NCBI GenBank assembly: GCA_902729315.2
Contig: LR746274.1
Span: forward strand, 9,177,440 to 9,241,439
From: Spirodela intermedia
Lineage: Eukaryota; Streptophyta; Magnoliopsida; Alismatales; Araceae
Length of the DNA stretch: 64,000 nt
Direction: 5' to 3'
A program made the translations under genes and the position numbers. The notes below the pieces were generated by a model that was given only the letters and a program-made list of their open reading frames with translations, did no database searches and was not told where the DNA came from. Below, in pieces: positions 36,311 through 46,932 of the stretch (positions within the stretch are counted from its first letter, which is position 1; every line of letters starts with the position of its first letter).

Positions 36311-38773
36311 CAAAACGATAATTTCTCTCAAAAGTACGGCGCTCCTTCGAGGGGGGGTCCTACCTCCCCTTATATGGGGGCCCACAAGTGGGCTAAGGGG
36401 AGGTAGGCCCACTTTAGACCCTCAAGCCCATAAGCCACAAAGGCTACAAAAGGGGCGTATTGAGCCTCTTAAAGAGAGACCCAATAAGCTACCCTAAAAG
36501 GAGAAAGAGGAGGGCCCTCTTATGGTGCTTAAGTGGGCCTCAAATGAAGACCTAAATAAGTCCCAAAAGAGGCCCAAAAAAGAAAGACACCTAGGTCCCC
36601 CCCCTTAGAGTTTTAATTGGCCCTCAAAGAGAGACCTAATAAAACCCTAAAGAAAGGGAGACACAAACAACAACACACACACACACACATAGAATTGGGC
36701 CCGCTAACACACAAACGCGAGGCCCAACAAGTCAACGTGAAAATACAAAGAAAGATATGGGTGAGCTCGAGCTCGTCGTCGTCGCGGAGGTGGAATGTCG
36801 TCGTCCCGAAGGGCTAGGCCGTGTAATGTCGCGGAGGTGGAATGTCGTTGATCAGGCTGAACTCAGACTGTCGGTGTCTCTTGAGCTGATGGAGACGGGT
36901 CCCGCTCGCCATCACCAGTCAACACTCAATGGTTGACTGCTAGAGTGGGTGGACCCATATCGAGGGAGAACATGAGTTGGGCACATGTGGATTAAAGATC
37001 CACGTAGAACATGTGTGTCACCCCTCTTCCACATCACTAGTGGGAGCCAATGCATGGGGCAAGGTAAGATCTCGTCACACCTATTATGTGGGGACAGACC
37101 AACGATTGTCTCTTCTCCTCAAGTGGTCTTGGCCATTTTGTTTTGGAGAAAAATCCAAACTTATATGCTTGCAAAAATTATTGGAAAAACTGATGTAAAA
37201 CTAAATCTTTGCGAACATTGGCCTGGTGGAGCGCTAGTTGACCATTGACCCACTTGTCATGTAGGTGACCAGCGTTTGAATCCTATGTCTTAATAGGTTA
37301 AAATGATTGGAAAAGTCAAGAAACAAATCAAGGAAAAATCAAGAAAAAATTGAGAAAGATCAAAACTATACGATTGATGATTTGAAAATTATGATTTCTT
37401 TGTCAATACTTGTCTGATTGATATTAAATTTGAAATGAAGCCCTATTACTCATGAATAAATGATTTTATATATAAAAAATACCATTTTTGATAGAACTGA
37501 ATTAGAAAATGAGAATGAAAGATTGAAGATGGAAAATAAAGAAAAATAGTTAAATCAATACAAAATGAGAGATTTTATGTTTTGAGGAATAGGAAAGGAG
37601 GCTCCTCACTTCTCTAGGGGACAAAGGAGGATGGTTGTCTAGAGGGTAGGAGGCTGGAAGGTAGGGAATGAGGCTGGAGAGCAAGGGAATAAAGGGGATC
37701 TCAAAACAAGGTGGCTGGTAATCAATAAAATTCTTTACGATTTTAGTTTTAATTATTTTTTATTTCATTTCTCTTTCCATTCTTTGGGTGATAGACATTG
37801 ATAAAAGATAACTTATTTTTGAATTTATCTAATTTACACATTTCTTTCTTCTCATTTTCTTGGGTGATAGATAAGGAGATGAGAGAGGTTTGGTTTTTTT
37901 TCAGAGTCTTCATCATTATGAGTTTAGTTAAATTCTTTATTATAATTGCTTGCAATCTCTTTTATCATCTTTGGGTGACAAACAAGGAAAGAAAAAGAGT
38001 TATACTTGAATTTACAAGGTTTAATTTAGCTTTTATATTTTAATTTAAAACTTTCTTAGTTCTATAGGACTTTGGTATGTGATGAATAGCAAAGTCCAAT
38101 TTTAGTTTTAGAATTCATTTTTTGATCACGAATTTAGTTAGTTTAGTTATTTGATTGAAAAATAAGGTATTTATGTATTATATTTAATTTAATGTATTTT
38201 ATATTTTACTTTTAATTATTTCAAATAATTCTTCACAATAATAGAAGTCATTTTATTGACAATCACTATTCTCATATTTCTACATCATAATCTCTAATCT
38301 ATTTTTCTCTATTTGTGATTTAATCATCTCATCATTTAAACCCCATTTCTTATTATCTAGAGCTGACGAGAGAATTAAAACATGAAATTAATTGCAGAAG
38401 AAATATATGAAGTATTGAAGAACATTTTTTATTACTTATCTCATCATATTTCATTTTGTTCTTTTCTTTTTAGTTAATGTTTGCATTAGAAAAATTAGAA
38501 ATTCATCAAAACTAGTTTTCACCATCCTTGAGGATCAACCTGAACTTGCCCTAATAATATACTTTATTTAGAGAGTTGAGTTATAAATGTTGTTAAATAT
38601 GCATGCATTAAAACTAACAACTAATACATGATTAGGGTGCCTTGTGGTGTGTTAGTGCAAGGGTGCCTTGTGGCACATACGGACAAATAGAGTAGGTGCC
38701 TCACAACACATGCATAGAGCAGGTGCCTTCTGGCTTTTTTGGTGGAGCAACTTAACTTGGAAGTTTTTTCCTT
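36311..38773. other. Repeat-derived intergenic DNA, no gene seen
   Basis: 36340-36620 is rich in GGGCCCAC/TAAGGGGAGG words with partly palindromic pairs (CCTACCTCCCCTTA and TAAGGGGAGGTAGG at about 36360-36410). A (CA)n run is at 36673-36689. About 36995-37065 is a third copy of the CACTAGTGG...GGGGCAAG block. 37270-38620 is AT-rich with short chance ORFs. About 37855-37885 and 37960-37985 share a TTGGGTGAYAGA/ACAAGGA motif, a small local repeat. Confidence 0.45.
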
Positions 38774-39121
38774 TAGCCAAGAGACTGTGCTAGTTCATGT
38801 ACTAGCATGATGTTACCTTGAATGTACCGTCCCTTGACAAATCTGCACTGCTCTGGAGATATAAGTCTATCATGGAAACTACTCAATCTATGTGTAATGA
38901 TCTTAGATACAACTTTATAACATAAAGTTACATAAATTGATAGGTCGAAAGTCTCTAAATGAGGTTGGGGTAGTCACCTTTGATATAAGTGCAAGAAAGG
39001 TGGCCTTCCAACTTTGTGTAAGGACTTTACGACGAAAGATTTCCTTGATAGCCTAGATGAGATCAGTGCCAACGATATCCCAATATGAAATGTAAAAATC
39101 AACTAGAAAACCATCGGGCCT
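38774..39121 (-). pseudogene. LINE ORF2 fragment (reverse transcriptase N-part), truncated at both ends
   Basis: About 345 bp nearly colinear with 59670-60003 of the large LINE at 56-64 kb. It encodes the start of the reverse transcriptase (R-P-I-S-like region) with changes. It lacks the LINE 3' end and any poly(A), so it is an internal fragment left by deletion or rearrangement. It carries the same in-frame TAG as the large copy (GCCTAGATGAGATC at about 39051-39064). At 39121 it passes within 17 bp into the poly(T) of a 5S-like element. Confidence 0.75.
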
Positions 39122-39138
39122 GTGTAAAGACTTACAAC

Positions 39139-39380
39139 TTTTTTTGGATAATTGTCTTGGGTCGAACTTCTCGAGAGGTCACCCATCCTGATACTTCACA
39201 CGCCCAAGCACTTTGGTGCCTCTCAGGCACATTCTTTGAAGATAGATGCCACTTGTGGCTCTCATGCACACGTACTCGAGGACTTCCCAAGGAGGTCACC
39301 ATCCAAGGATTGCTCCCACCCGAGCACGCTTAACTCTAGAGTTCTTATGAGATCTGATGGCAACTCTCCCACTAATGGGG
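39139..39380 (-). mobile_element. 5S-like composite retroposon, short form without VNTR
   Basis: Sense strand is minus. It starts with 5S-rRNA-like sequence (about 39271-39362; the plus strand shows GAGGACTTCC, AAGGAGGTCACC, CCCGAGCACGCTTAACTC and GAGTTCTTATGAGATC, the complement of plant 5S nt about 25-110). A short linker follows, then a second partial 5S-like segment (39158-39214; GAGGTCACCCATCC and ACACGCCCAAGCAC), CCCAAGACAATTATCC and a short A tail (39139-39145). The VNTR present in the other copies is reduced to about one partial unit. Confidence 0.7.
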
Positions 39381-39395
39381 GTTTAAGATTTAGGG
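39377..39395 (+). repeat. Degenerate telomere-type motif between two retroelements
   Basis: GGGGGTTTAAGATTTAGGG between the 5' end of the 5S-like element and the poly(A) of LINE D; a mutated two-unit TTTAGGG stretch. Confidence 0.6.
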
Positions 39396-40112
39396 TTTTT
39401 TTTTTTTTAAGAAAGAAAATTTGATTTAGTGATAAAAGTTTGACCTCATTCAGAGGTTACATAAGTGAGATCTCATTTGCACAAGGGGCGAGGATGACAT
39501 GGAGAATTAAAGACCTCTTTTGAAGAGGGGATGTGATAATACTAGAGATAGACTCTAGTGTGCTCATCATATTTGAAGAAGGCGGTTGATTTGTATTGGG
39601 CTGAAGGAGCCTTTGAGTTCATGAAAGTTGAAAGATCTGCTCAACAATAGTAGGACGTGTAGACCTCCATGTTGTGTGCCATGAGGTGTTCCTGTAAGAC
39701 AAGAATTTGATGTAGTAAGTGGTTCTAAGAAATAAATAAAAATGATATAAAGTAGTGAGAAAAGAGTGGTTAGGGTAGTGAGGAGGATAAAACTATGCTG
39801 CAGCATGACAATAAGCTCAAATATGAACTTGCCTTCCTAGTGTTGCACGTGTCTAATCCCTCTGGCCAAGATCTTGTTAGTACCATCAGTTGCCGTACTT
39901 CCTCTAAGTAGGTAAGAGACCTTTCACCCCACAAGGAATGACTTGGTCTTTGTTTCTAACTCTTTTCTTTTCTCTTATTTTCTCTCTCTTCTTTCTCTCT
40001 CCTTGAGAGCCGCTTCTTTTACCCTCCACTAATGCCCATTATTTGGTGTACAAGGGTAATTCCTTTTGGAGTATTAGGTTAGTGATTAGGGCAAGGGAAG
40101 AAGGTTGCCCAC

Positions 40113-40143
<31 letters not shown>

Positions 40144-41238
40144 TTCCCTCACCTTCCACTAATTGTCTATGATGGGCTAGTGATTCTAGAAAAAGAAGTA
40201 GGCTGTCTCTTTTTTTTTTTTTTTCAAGAGAGAGAAAAGGAGGGAGAAAGAAATAGAGAATCGAGAGAAAGAGAGAGAGGAGAGAGGGTCAATCTTATGG
40301 ATATAGATCCTTACCTTCTCATGGGTTCAAGCTGGCTGATGGTACTAATGAGATCTTGAGAGAGGTGCTAGGTTGGCGATTCACAACTAGTTTGGCAGGT
40401 TTGATGTGCTATAGACCTATAGTTCAAAAGTGGACAAATGCCAACATGTGCTAATAGTTCTATGTCCTCACTGCTTGAGGGTGATAGATAGTAGATGTGA
40501 GGTGATTATGAGGAGAGTAATGATTGGAAGTAGTGTACCCGAGTGGATTACGATGTGCCTTGTTGTCTGTCTTGTGCTATATCTCCATTGTGGTCTTCAG
40601 CGGCCAATAGTAACCACCCCTAATCTCCTCCAAGCAATACACAACTACCGTGGAAGGGCTGGTAGTGGAGTGCGGTGTATGCGTAAAGAGGGTATGCCGA
40701 GTTGCTTAAGTCTATGAGCACCTCGGGCTTTGAGAGGCATGTCCTGCCAAAAAGAGAAGACTATCCTCCGACGCGATCTGACTCCATGCATAGCAAGGGC
40801 GTCAATTGTCTGATTCCCTTCTCAGAACTGATGCGTAATGGTTGTGATGCATCCTCGACATTGCATGATTCTGCCCACATATTCTTGAGCCTCCAATAAG
40901 GACAAGAGTCTACACGTAACATGTCTACTAACACTTTGGAATCAGATTCTAAGATAATATTAGTAATATTTTGCTCCTCACAAAGAAGCAAATCATCCCG
41001 TATTACCATAGCCTCTGCCATAGTATTAATTTGTATATTATAAAAGTTCGAAAAAGCAAAGAGAATGCATCTTGTACTATCACGTAAGATACCTCCTCCT
41101 CCAGATGGTCTTGAGTTATCTTGAGATGTTCCGTCGACGTTGAGTTTCCACTGTCCAGCCCTCGGTGGTGTCCATCTAACAGATCGAATAGTAGTCCAGG
41201 TCTATGTAAATATGATATGGAGTCCCCAAAGCCCAAAA
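39396..41238 (-). mobile_element. LINE D: 5'-truncated L1-type LINE 3' end (RNase H remnant, 3' UTR, poly(A))
   Basis: The sense strand is minus. Poly(A) at 39396-39408 is followed (sense) by CCCTAAATC. 40440-41225 is colinear with 56990-57785 of LINE C and encodes pieces of the RNase H domain (A-E-A-M-V-I-R-D and E-S-D-S-K-V-L-V-D-M-L), broken by frameshifts. The 3' UTR has internal A-tracts (poly(T) at about 40113-40134 and 40211-40224). It ends at 41238 exactly where GGGTTTAGGG begins, as expected for 5' truncation during target-primed reverse transcription into a telomere-type target. Its 3' end extends about 140 bp beyond that of LINE C. Confidence 0.78.
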
Positions 41239-41255
41239 GGGTTTAGGGTTTAGGG
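41239..41255 (+). repeat. Telomere-type motif, about 2.4 units
   Basis: GGGTTTAGGGTTTAGGG exactly between the truncated 5' end of LINE D and the poly(A) of the next 5S-like element. Confidence 0.85.
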
Positions 41256-41827
41256 TTTTTTTTTTTTTTGATAATTGTCTTGGGCCGAACTTCTCAAGAG
41301 GTCACCCATCCCGGTACTTTACACGCACAAACACTTTGGTGCCTCTCAGGCACATTCTTCGGAGATAGATGCCACTTGCACCTCTTGACATCGTGGTAGG
41401 GGTGCCTCTCGGCACGTTTCTTTGGAGCTGGGGGCATCTTGGCATGGTGAGATGGATGCCACATATATGCCTCTTGGCATGGTGGCAGGGGTGCCTCTCA
41501 GCACATTCTTCACAATTGGGGGCATCTTGGCATAGTGAGATGGATGCCACATATGCCTCTCGGCATGGTGGCAGGGGTGCCTCTCGGCACGTTCTTTAGA
41601 GAAGGGGCATCTTGGCATGGTGACATAAAGGTTTGCAACACGTGTTGGGCAGCACGATCATGCAGCGGTGCCTTTCAGCACATGCACAGCAAGCGTCTCG
41701 CAACGCATGCACACGTACTCGAGGACTTCCTAGGGAGGTCACCCATCTGGGAACTACTCCCACCCAAGCACACTTAACTCCGGAGTTCTTATGGGATCTG
41801 GTGGCAACTCTCCCACTAAGGGGGGTT
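41256..41827 (-). mobile_element. 5S-like composite retroposon with VNTR (three units)
   Basis: On the sense (minus) strand: a 5S-like head (41717-41805; the plus strand has CACCCAAGCACACTTAACTC and GGAGTTCTTATGGGATC), a linker, about three tandem units of 86-88 bp (41366-41637; each with GATGCCACATATGCCTCTCGG and GGCATCTTGGCATGGTGAGATG), a partial 5S-like tail (41281-41338), CCAAGACAATTATC and poly(A) (41256-41269). The head retains the region of the 5S internal promoter (box A, IE and box C). Several frames are open through the VNTR but only because of its periodicity. Confidence 0.75.
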
Positions 41828-41849
41828 ATTAGGGTTTAGGGTTTAGGAG
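41828..41849 (+). repeat. Telomere-type motif, about three degenerate units
   Basis: TTAGGGTTTAGGGTTTAGG plus flanking bases between two 5S-like elements. Confidence 0.8.
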
Positions 41850-41985
41850 TTTTTTTTTTTTTTGGAATATAACTCTCTTGGGCCGATGCCACATATATGC
41901 CTCTCGGCATGGTGGCAAAGGTGCCTCTCGGCACACTCCAGAGTTCTTATGAGATCCGGTGGCAACTCTCCCACTAAGGGGGGTT
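41850..41985 (-). mobile_element. 5S-like composite retroposon, internally deleted copy
   Basis: Only about 120 bp plus the A tail: a piece of the 3' segment (CTCTTGGGCCGATGCCACAT), one VNTR piece and the first 40 bp of the 5S-like head (CCAGAGTTCTTATGAGATCC). Poly(A) is at 41850-41863. The deletion removes most of both 5S-like parts. Confidence 0.65.
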
Positions 41986-41995
41986 GGGTTTAGGG
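41986..41995 (+). repeat. Single telomere-type motif
   Basis: GGGTTTAGGG between two 5S-like elements. Confidence 0.75.
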
Positions 41996-42686
41996 TTTTT
42001 TTTTTTTTGATAACTGTCTTGGGCCGAACTTCTTGGGAGGTCACCCATCCCGGTACTTCACACGCCCAAGCACTTTGGTGCCTCTCAGGCACATTCTTCG
42101 GAGATAGATGCCACTTGCGCCTCTCAACATCATGGCAGCGGTGCCTCTCGGCATGTTCTTTGGAGCTGGGGGCACCTTGGTATGGTGAGATGGATGCCAC
42201 ATATATGCCTCTCGGCACGTTCTTCGCAGCTGAAGGCGTTTTGACATGGTGAGATGGATGCCACATATATGCCTCTCGGCACGTTCTTCGCAGCTGGAGG
42301 CGTCTAGACATGGTGAGATGGATGCCACATATGCCTCTCGACGTGGTGGCAAGGGTGCCTCTCGGTACTTTCTTCAGAGCTGGGGGCATCTTGACATGGT
42401 GAGATGGATGCCACATATGCCTCTCGACGTGGTGGCAAAGGTGCCTCTTGGCACATTCTTTGATGCACAAAGCATCTTGACATGGTGACGGAGGGGTTCG
42501 TAACACGTGCTAGGCAGCACGATCATGCAGTGGTGCCTTTCAACACATGCACAACAAGTGTTTCGCAACACATGCACATGGGACTTCACAAGGAGGTCAC
42601 CCATTCAGGGACTACTCCCACCCGAGCACACTTAACTCCAGAGTTCTTATGGGATCCGGTGGCAACTCTCCCACTAAGGGGGGTTG
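41996..42686 (-). mobile_element. 5S-like composite retroposon with VNTR (about five units of 64 or 86 bp)
   Basis: Sense strand minus. The 5S-like head is at 42578-42664, the partial 5S-like tail at 42019-42078, and poly(A) at 41996-42008. The VNTR between about 42105 and 42480 has units of 86, 64, 64, 86 and about 86 bp, each starting GATGCCACATATGCCTCTCG. The two 64-bp units lack the GTGGTGGCAAGGGTGCCTCT part, so repeat number and unit structure differ from the neighbouring copy. Confidence 0.75.
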
Positions 42687-42700
42687 TTTAGGGTTTAGGG
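42687..42700 (+). repeat. Telomere-type motif, two units
   Basis: TTTAGGGTTTAGGG between the 5S-like element and the poly(A) of LINE A. Confidence 0.85.
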
Positions 42701-42949
42701 TTTTTTTTTTTAAAAAAAAATGAAGATTCGATTATATTAATGTTGAGATAATGTTTATCCCTAGGCCTCATACATGAGATCTAGGAAAGATAAGAGATAG
42801 CTCTCTTTGAAAAGTGGTAAGTCAAAGATGAAGTGGTAGATGCGACCGAGGTTGATCATCTCGGTTGAAACTTTTGCGAAATCTTCCGATCCACAATGGG
42901 AGGATAGATGTGTGGGTTGTGGTGCTGTGTACGCCAGGTCGTGTGCTGG

Positions 42950-45900
42950 CTAGGGGTTGGCCCAAGTGATCCGCCACTGTCGGGGGGCGACAGGTCTTCG
43001 TGTTTGCCGTATACGAAGTGCTGGCATACCGATCTGCTCCAAGTGATGTTGACCTCGAGCTTCAGGTGACATCTCTTGCCAAGAGGAGAATACATAGCAC
43101 AAATGAGTGCATACTGCATGTGTAATAAGCGTGTTTGCTGTTTGGTTCCCTTCTTGTAACTGGTGTGTAATGGCGGTGATCCTTGCTCTACAATGCATGA
43201 TGTCGATCCAAGTACTCTGAAGCTACCAATGTGAACAAGAACCTGCACGTAGCATCTGAACAAGCACTCGTGAGTCAGATTCTATGACGATATCATGGAG
43301 ATTGCGTTCCTCACAGAGGAGCAAACCATCACGTATCGCCATAGCCTCTGCTGCAGTGTTAGTTTGAATGTTATAAAAATAAGAAAAGGCAAAGATAATA
43401 CTCCCCGTAGGATCCCGTAAGATGCCTCTTCCTCCTACAGGTTCAGGGTTCCCTCGGGCTGCTCCATCGACGTTCAACTTTAGGTGTCCAACTGGTGGCA
43501 GTCTCTATCGGATGACTCGAGTGGAGATTTCTATATGCGTAGGCGTGGCTTGGACTCCCCAGGTCCTAAGGGCCTCACAGATTGAGGCCGAACATGTCGC
43601 TGAAGGCGACACCAAAGGATGGGTACTTCTCAGCCATTGTGTGACGTGTCTCATGATCTTTGGTGCGCGCATCTATTGACCTGCAAAATAAGAGAGATTT
43701 TGCCCTTTCTATATCTCCCATAACATATATGCTATGGAAATACGTAGGTAGGGGCTGCCCCTAGAGCTTTGCGGCGAATCAAAGACTCTCCTGAAAATCT
43801 CTAGTGGTGTAAGAAGGAGAAATATGAAATGCTAGGGACCAATTCAATAAGAGTTGGTTCCAACATTTCGTAGCAATAACACTATGAAAAAATAATTGGC
43901 CCATAGTTTCATTTCTCGGAGTGATGGGACAATAATGACACTTAGAGCAGATGTTATGTCCTGTGATGGATATACGATCATTTGTAGAAAGTCCACAGTG
44001 TGTCAATTTCCACATAAAAAAAGAGACTCGAGGTACGATAGTAGGGTGCCAAATGAGATCTCCCCAAAACTATTTTGTAGAGTGATTTCTAAAGTAATTT
44101 TAAGAAGAACTATAAGAAAAACGTCCATCTAAGGTAAGAGTCCAGATCGAATAATCATCACTAGGGCCCAACTCTATTAACGAGATCTCTGGTAGTAAAT
44201 CTAATGAGAGTCCGTGCCTCTCGAGGAATACATTAGTATCTCCATCAAGAAGTTGAGCCACCGTAAGATGAGGCCAGGATGGCATAAAAGAGGTAGAGGA
44301 GGCCAAGGGAGTATCTGCATGCCAAGTGTCATACCAAGCACTGATAGTGCCTCGTCCCACTCGCCATCGGATTAAAGGCCTCATCTGCAACCAATGTCTT
44401 TGCCAATCTACCCATCGTTTTCCTCCTTTTATGTCGGTAAGTTGGCTAGCCCAATTCTCGTATTTGGCCAGTACAAAGGTCCCTAAGGGTGATCTCGTCG
44501 TCCTCATCCGCCGTACGAGTTTCTTTTGAAGCATATCAAGGATATCCTTAGGGCGTCTAATCCCTAGGCCACCCTCATCCATCGGTCAACATGCTTTTTC
44601 TCAGGAAACTAGACATTGACAATGAGGCCCGTCGAGTTGACCATCCCATAAGAAGGAGGTATAAATCCGCCTCACAGATCGTCCGAGGAAGATGGGGCAT
44701 CCAAGGTAATCAAAGGGTAGATGACCACGCGAGAACCCTATTAGGTTTTGTATGCGTCGTATGGTGCTAATGGTGGCAGAAGATGTAACCATAAAGCTAC
44801 TCTTCGAGGCATTGACGAGTTGACCTACGGCCCGCTCGTAGCTCGAGATGATAGTCACGAGTCCCTTGATAGATGCTTCACACCCATTAAGGAAAAGTAT
44901 CGCATCATCAACAAACAAAGAATGCGATATCATTGGGCAACCCCTCTTCGAATGATATGGTTGGATAAGCCCACGTGTCACCACTCGGGAGAGGGTTCGA
45001 CTAAGGACTTCTTCAACCAATATAAAGAGAGTGGGTGATAGGGGATCACCATGCTGTAACCCTCTCGTGGCTGTGAAGAAAGGTGTGGAAGTGTTGTTCA
45101 CCAATAGGGAGAAATAGTTCTCCCTAATGCATGCATCGATCAGGTCAATGAATTCGTCAGTGAATCCGAAGCGTCAAAGCACTTTGGTAAGAAAATTCCA
45201 CTCGATCTTATCAAAAGCCTTTTTCATGTCTAATTTGATGATGACATTAGAACCACGGATGTCCTGGTCAAGGGATTGTGCTAATTCATGAACTAACATG
45301 ATGTTATCATGAATGTGCTGTCCCTTAACAAATTTGTACTGCTCTGGAGATATGAGACTATCAAGAAAAATACTTAGTCGTGCTGTAATGATCTTGGATA
45401 CAACTTTATAACACACATTACAAAGATTGATGGGCCGAAAATCTCTAAAAGAAGTTGGGTTGACTACCTTTGATATGAGTGCAATAAAGGTGGCTTTCCA
45501 ACTTCGTGGGAAGATTTTGCGGCGGAAGAATTCTTTGATGGCATGAACTAAATCGGTTCCGACGATGTCCCAACATGTTGAATAGAAATCTGCTGGAAAA
45601 CCATCAGGCCCAAGTGCTCAGTTTCTACTCATTGAGAAGATCACATCTTTGATCTCCTCCCTAATAGGTATGGTCATAATGGATGAGATCTCCTGGTGGG
45701 TAATTAAGAATGGAATCGATGAGAGTATATCCTCCGAGATCTCAATCGGCTGGGAAGAAAGAAGGGTACAAAGGTATGCAATTCCTACCTCTTGCATACG
45801 AGATGTGTCCTGATCATACATCTCTAGAAGAGATATATAATCAGAGTGAGATCGGTGTGCGATCGAGGCATGAAAGAAACGTGTGTTCCTATCACCCTCG

Positions 45901-46930
45901 CGTAGCCACTAGATGTGCGATTTTTGGAGATAATATATCTCCTGTCGTCGTGCAGCCTCTTCTAATTGCTCACTCACTCGAACTCGTCTGGCCCAAGTGT
46001 CGTTAGTCCATCGAGCCTGCAGTTGTCTCTCGACCCCAGTTAGCTCTTTCTTCAACTCTTCTACCTGGGTGTGGATATTCTCGTATACATGCCAGTTCCA
46101 CCATTTAAGGTGAAGTTTGAGATTCCTTAATTTGTAACTGAGGTTCTCTATAGGAAAGTTTGAGATATCTCCATGCCAATGACTCCGCACGAAGCTTTGG
46201 AAGCCTTCGTGTCGAGTCCACATATTCTGAAACCTAAAAAGAGGTCTAGGGGTACTAGCTCTCGAGTCAGGGAGAATAAGAATCGGCGTGTGATCTGACC
46301 TATAGTGAGGTAGGAGTGTGACTAATATGAGACATTGCACTATTGCAATGTTATTAGTGAAGCAACGATTAATGCGCTCATATATCCTTGCACCTCCTTG
46401 TCTCTCATTGCACTACGTCCAAACCTCGCCAAAAGTAGGAGGTTCAATGAGGGCCGCGCGAAAAATAAAATCATTGAACGTCTCCATGTGACGAGCTTGA
46501 GGAACTCGTTCCCCTTGACGTTCAGCGATTCTATGTACACTGTTGAAATCTTCGACTACGAACCAAGGAGAATCAACTAGTATAGGATAATCCTGCATAT
46601 ATCGTACTAGGTCTTCCCAAAGAGTCTCACGATCTTGGTGTCTATGTGAAGCATAAATGATTGAGAATATAAGCTCTTGGCCAGAGCCTAATACCCTCAT
46701 CGTAACATGTTGTGGCCCCTCAACTAATAGTTGTAGAGAATATGATCTCTTCCAGAACAACCAGATGTGGTTCGTAGGGTTAGAATGAAAGTGATCCATA
46801 CTTATGCGTCTAAGTAATGGGTGAATGTGATCTGATGGTATCATAGGTTCAATAAGCCCGACGAGGCCTAGTTGGTGCTTATTGATGAGTTCAATAGTGT
46901 GAGACAGTTCCAAATAAGATTAGGTATCAT
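42950..46930 (-). pseudogene. LINE A ORF2 remnant (AP endonuclease, reverse transcriptase, RNase H)
   Basis: In sense order: ORF2 ATG at 46930, with a 28-bp deletion after W-N-C compared with copy B, which shifts the frame. Endonuclease pieces follow at 46413-46913 and 45909-46340 (S-D-H-T-P-I-L-I-L-P). Reverse transcriptase pieces are at 45174-45600 and 44601-45104 (F-V-D-D-A-I-L-F, where the family has F-A-D-D), then a connection region at 44100-44582. The RNase H part is at 43223-43477 (N-V-D-G-A, A-E-A-M-A and E-S-D-S, the first three catalytic acidic residues). It is inactive. Confidence 0.8.
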
Positions 46931-46932
46931 GA

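Noticed and set aside
41717-41805. Functional 5S rRNA gene
   Set aside because: The match lacks the 5S ends and has many substitutions; it is embedded in poly(A)-tailed elements.
41366-42480. Regularly spaced repeats resembling a CRISPR array
   Set aside because: Units are contiguous diverged tandem repeats without unique spacers, in a plant retroposon context.
41302-42506. His/Cys-rich ORFs (up to 225 codons) in the 5S-like elements
   Set aside because: Frames are kept open by VNTR periodicity and run through poly(A) and telomere motifs.
41256-42686. Cassandra-type TRIM (LTR element with 5S sequence)
   Set aside because: The two 5S-like parts are not identical terminal repeats, there is no visible primer-binding site or polypurine tract, and a poly(A) tail is present. 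It remains an alternative to test.
45710-46006. Plus-strand 98-codon ORF conserved identically at 51051-51347
   Set aside because: It is the antisense of the LINE endonuclease/RT region; identity reflects the recent duplication, not coding constraint.
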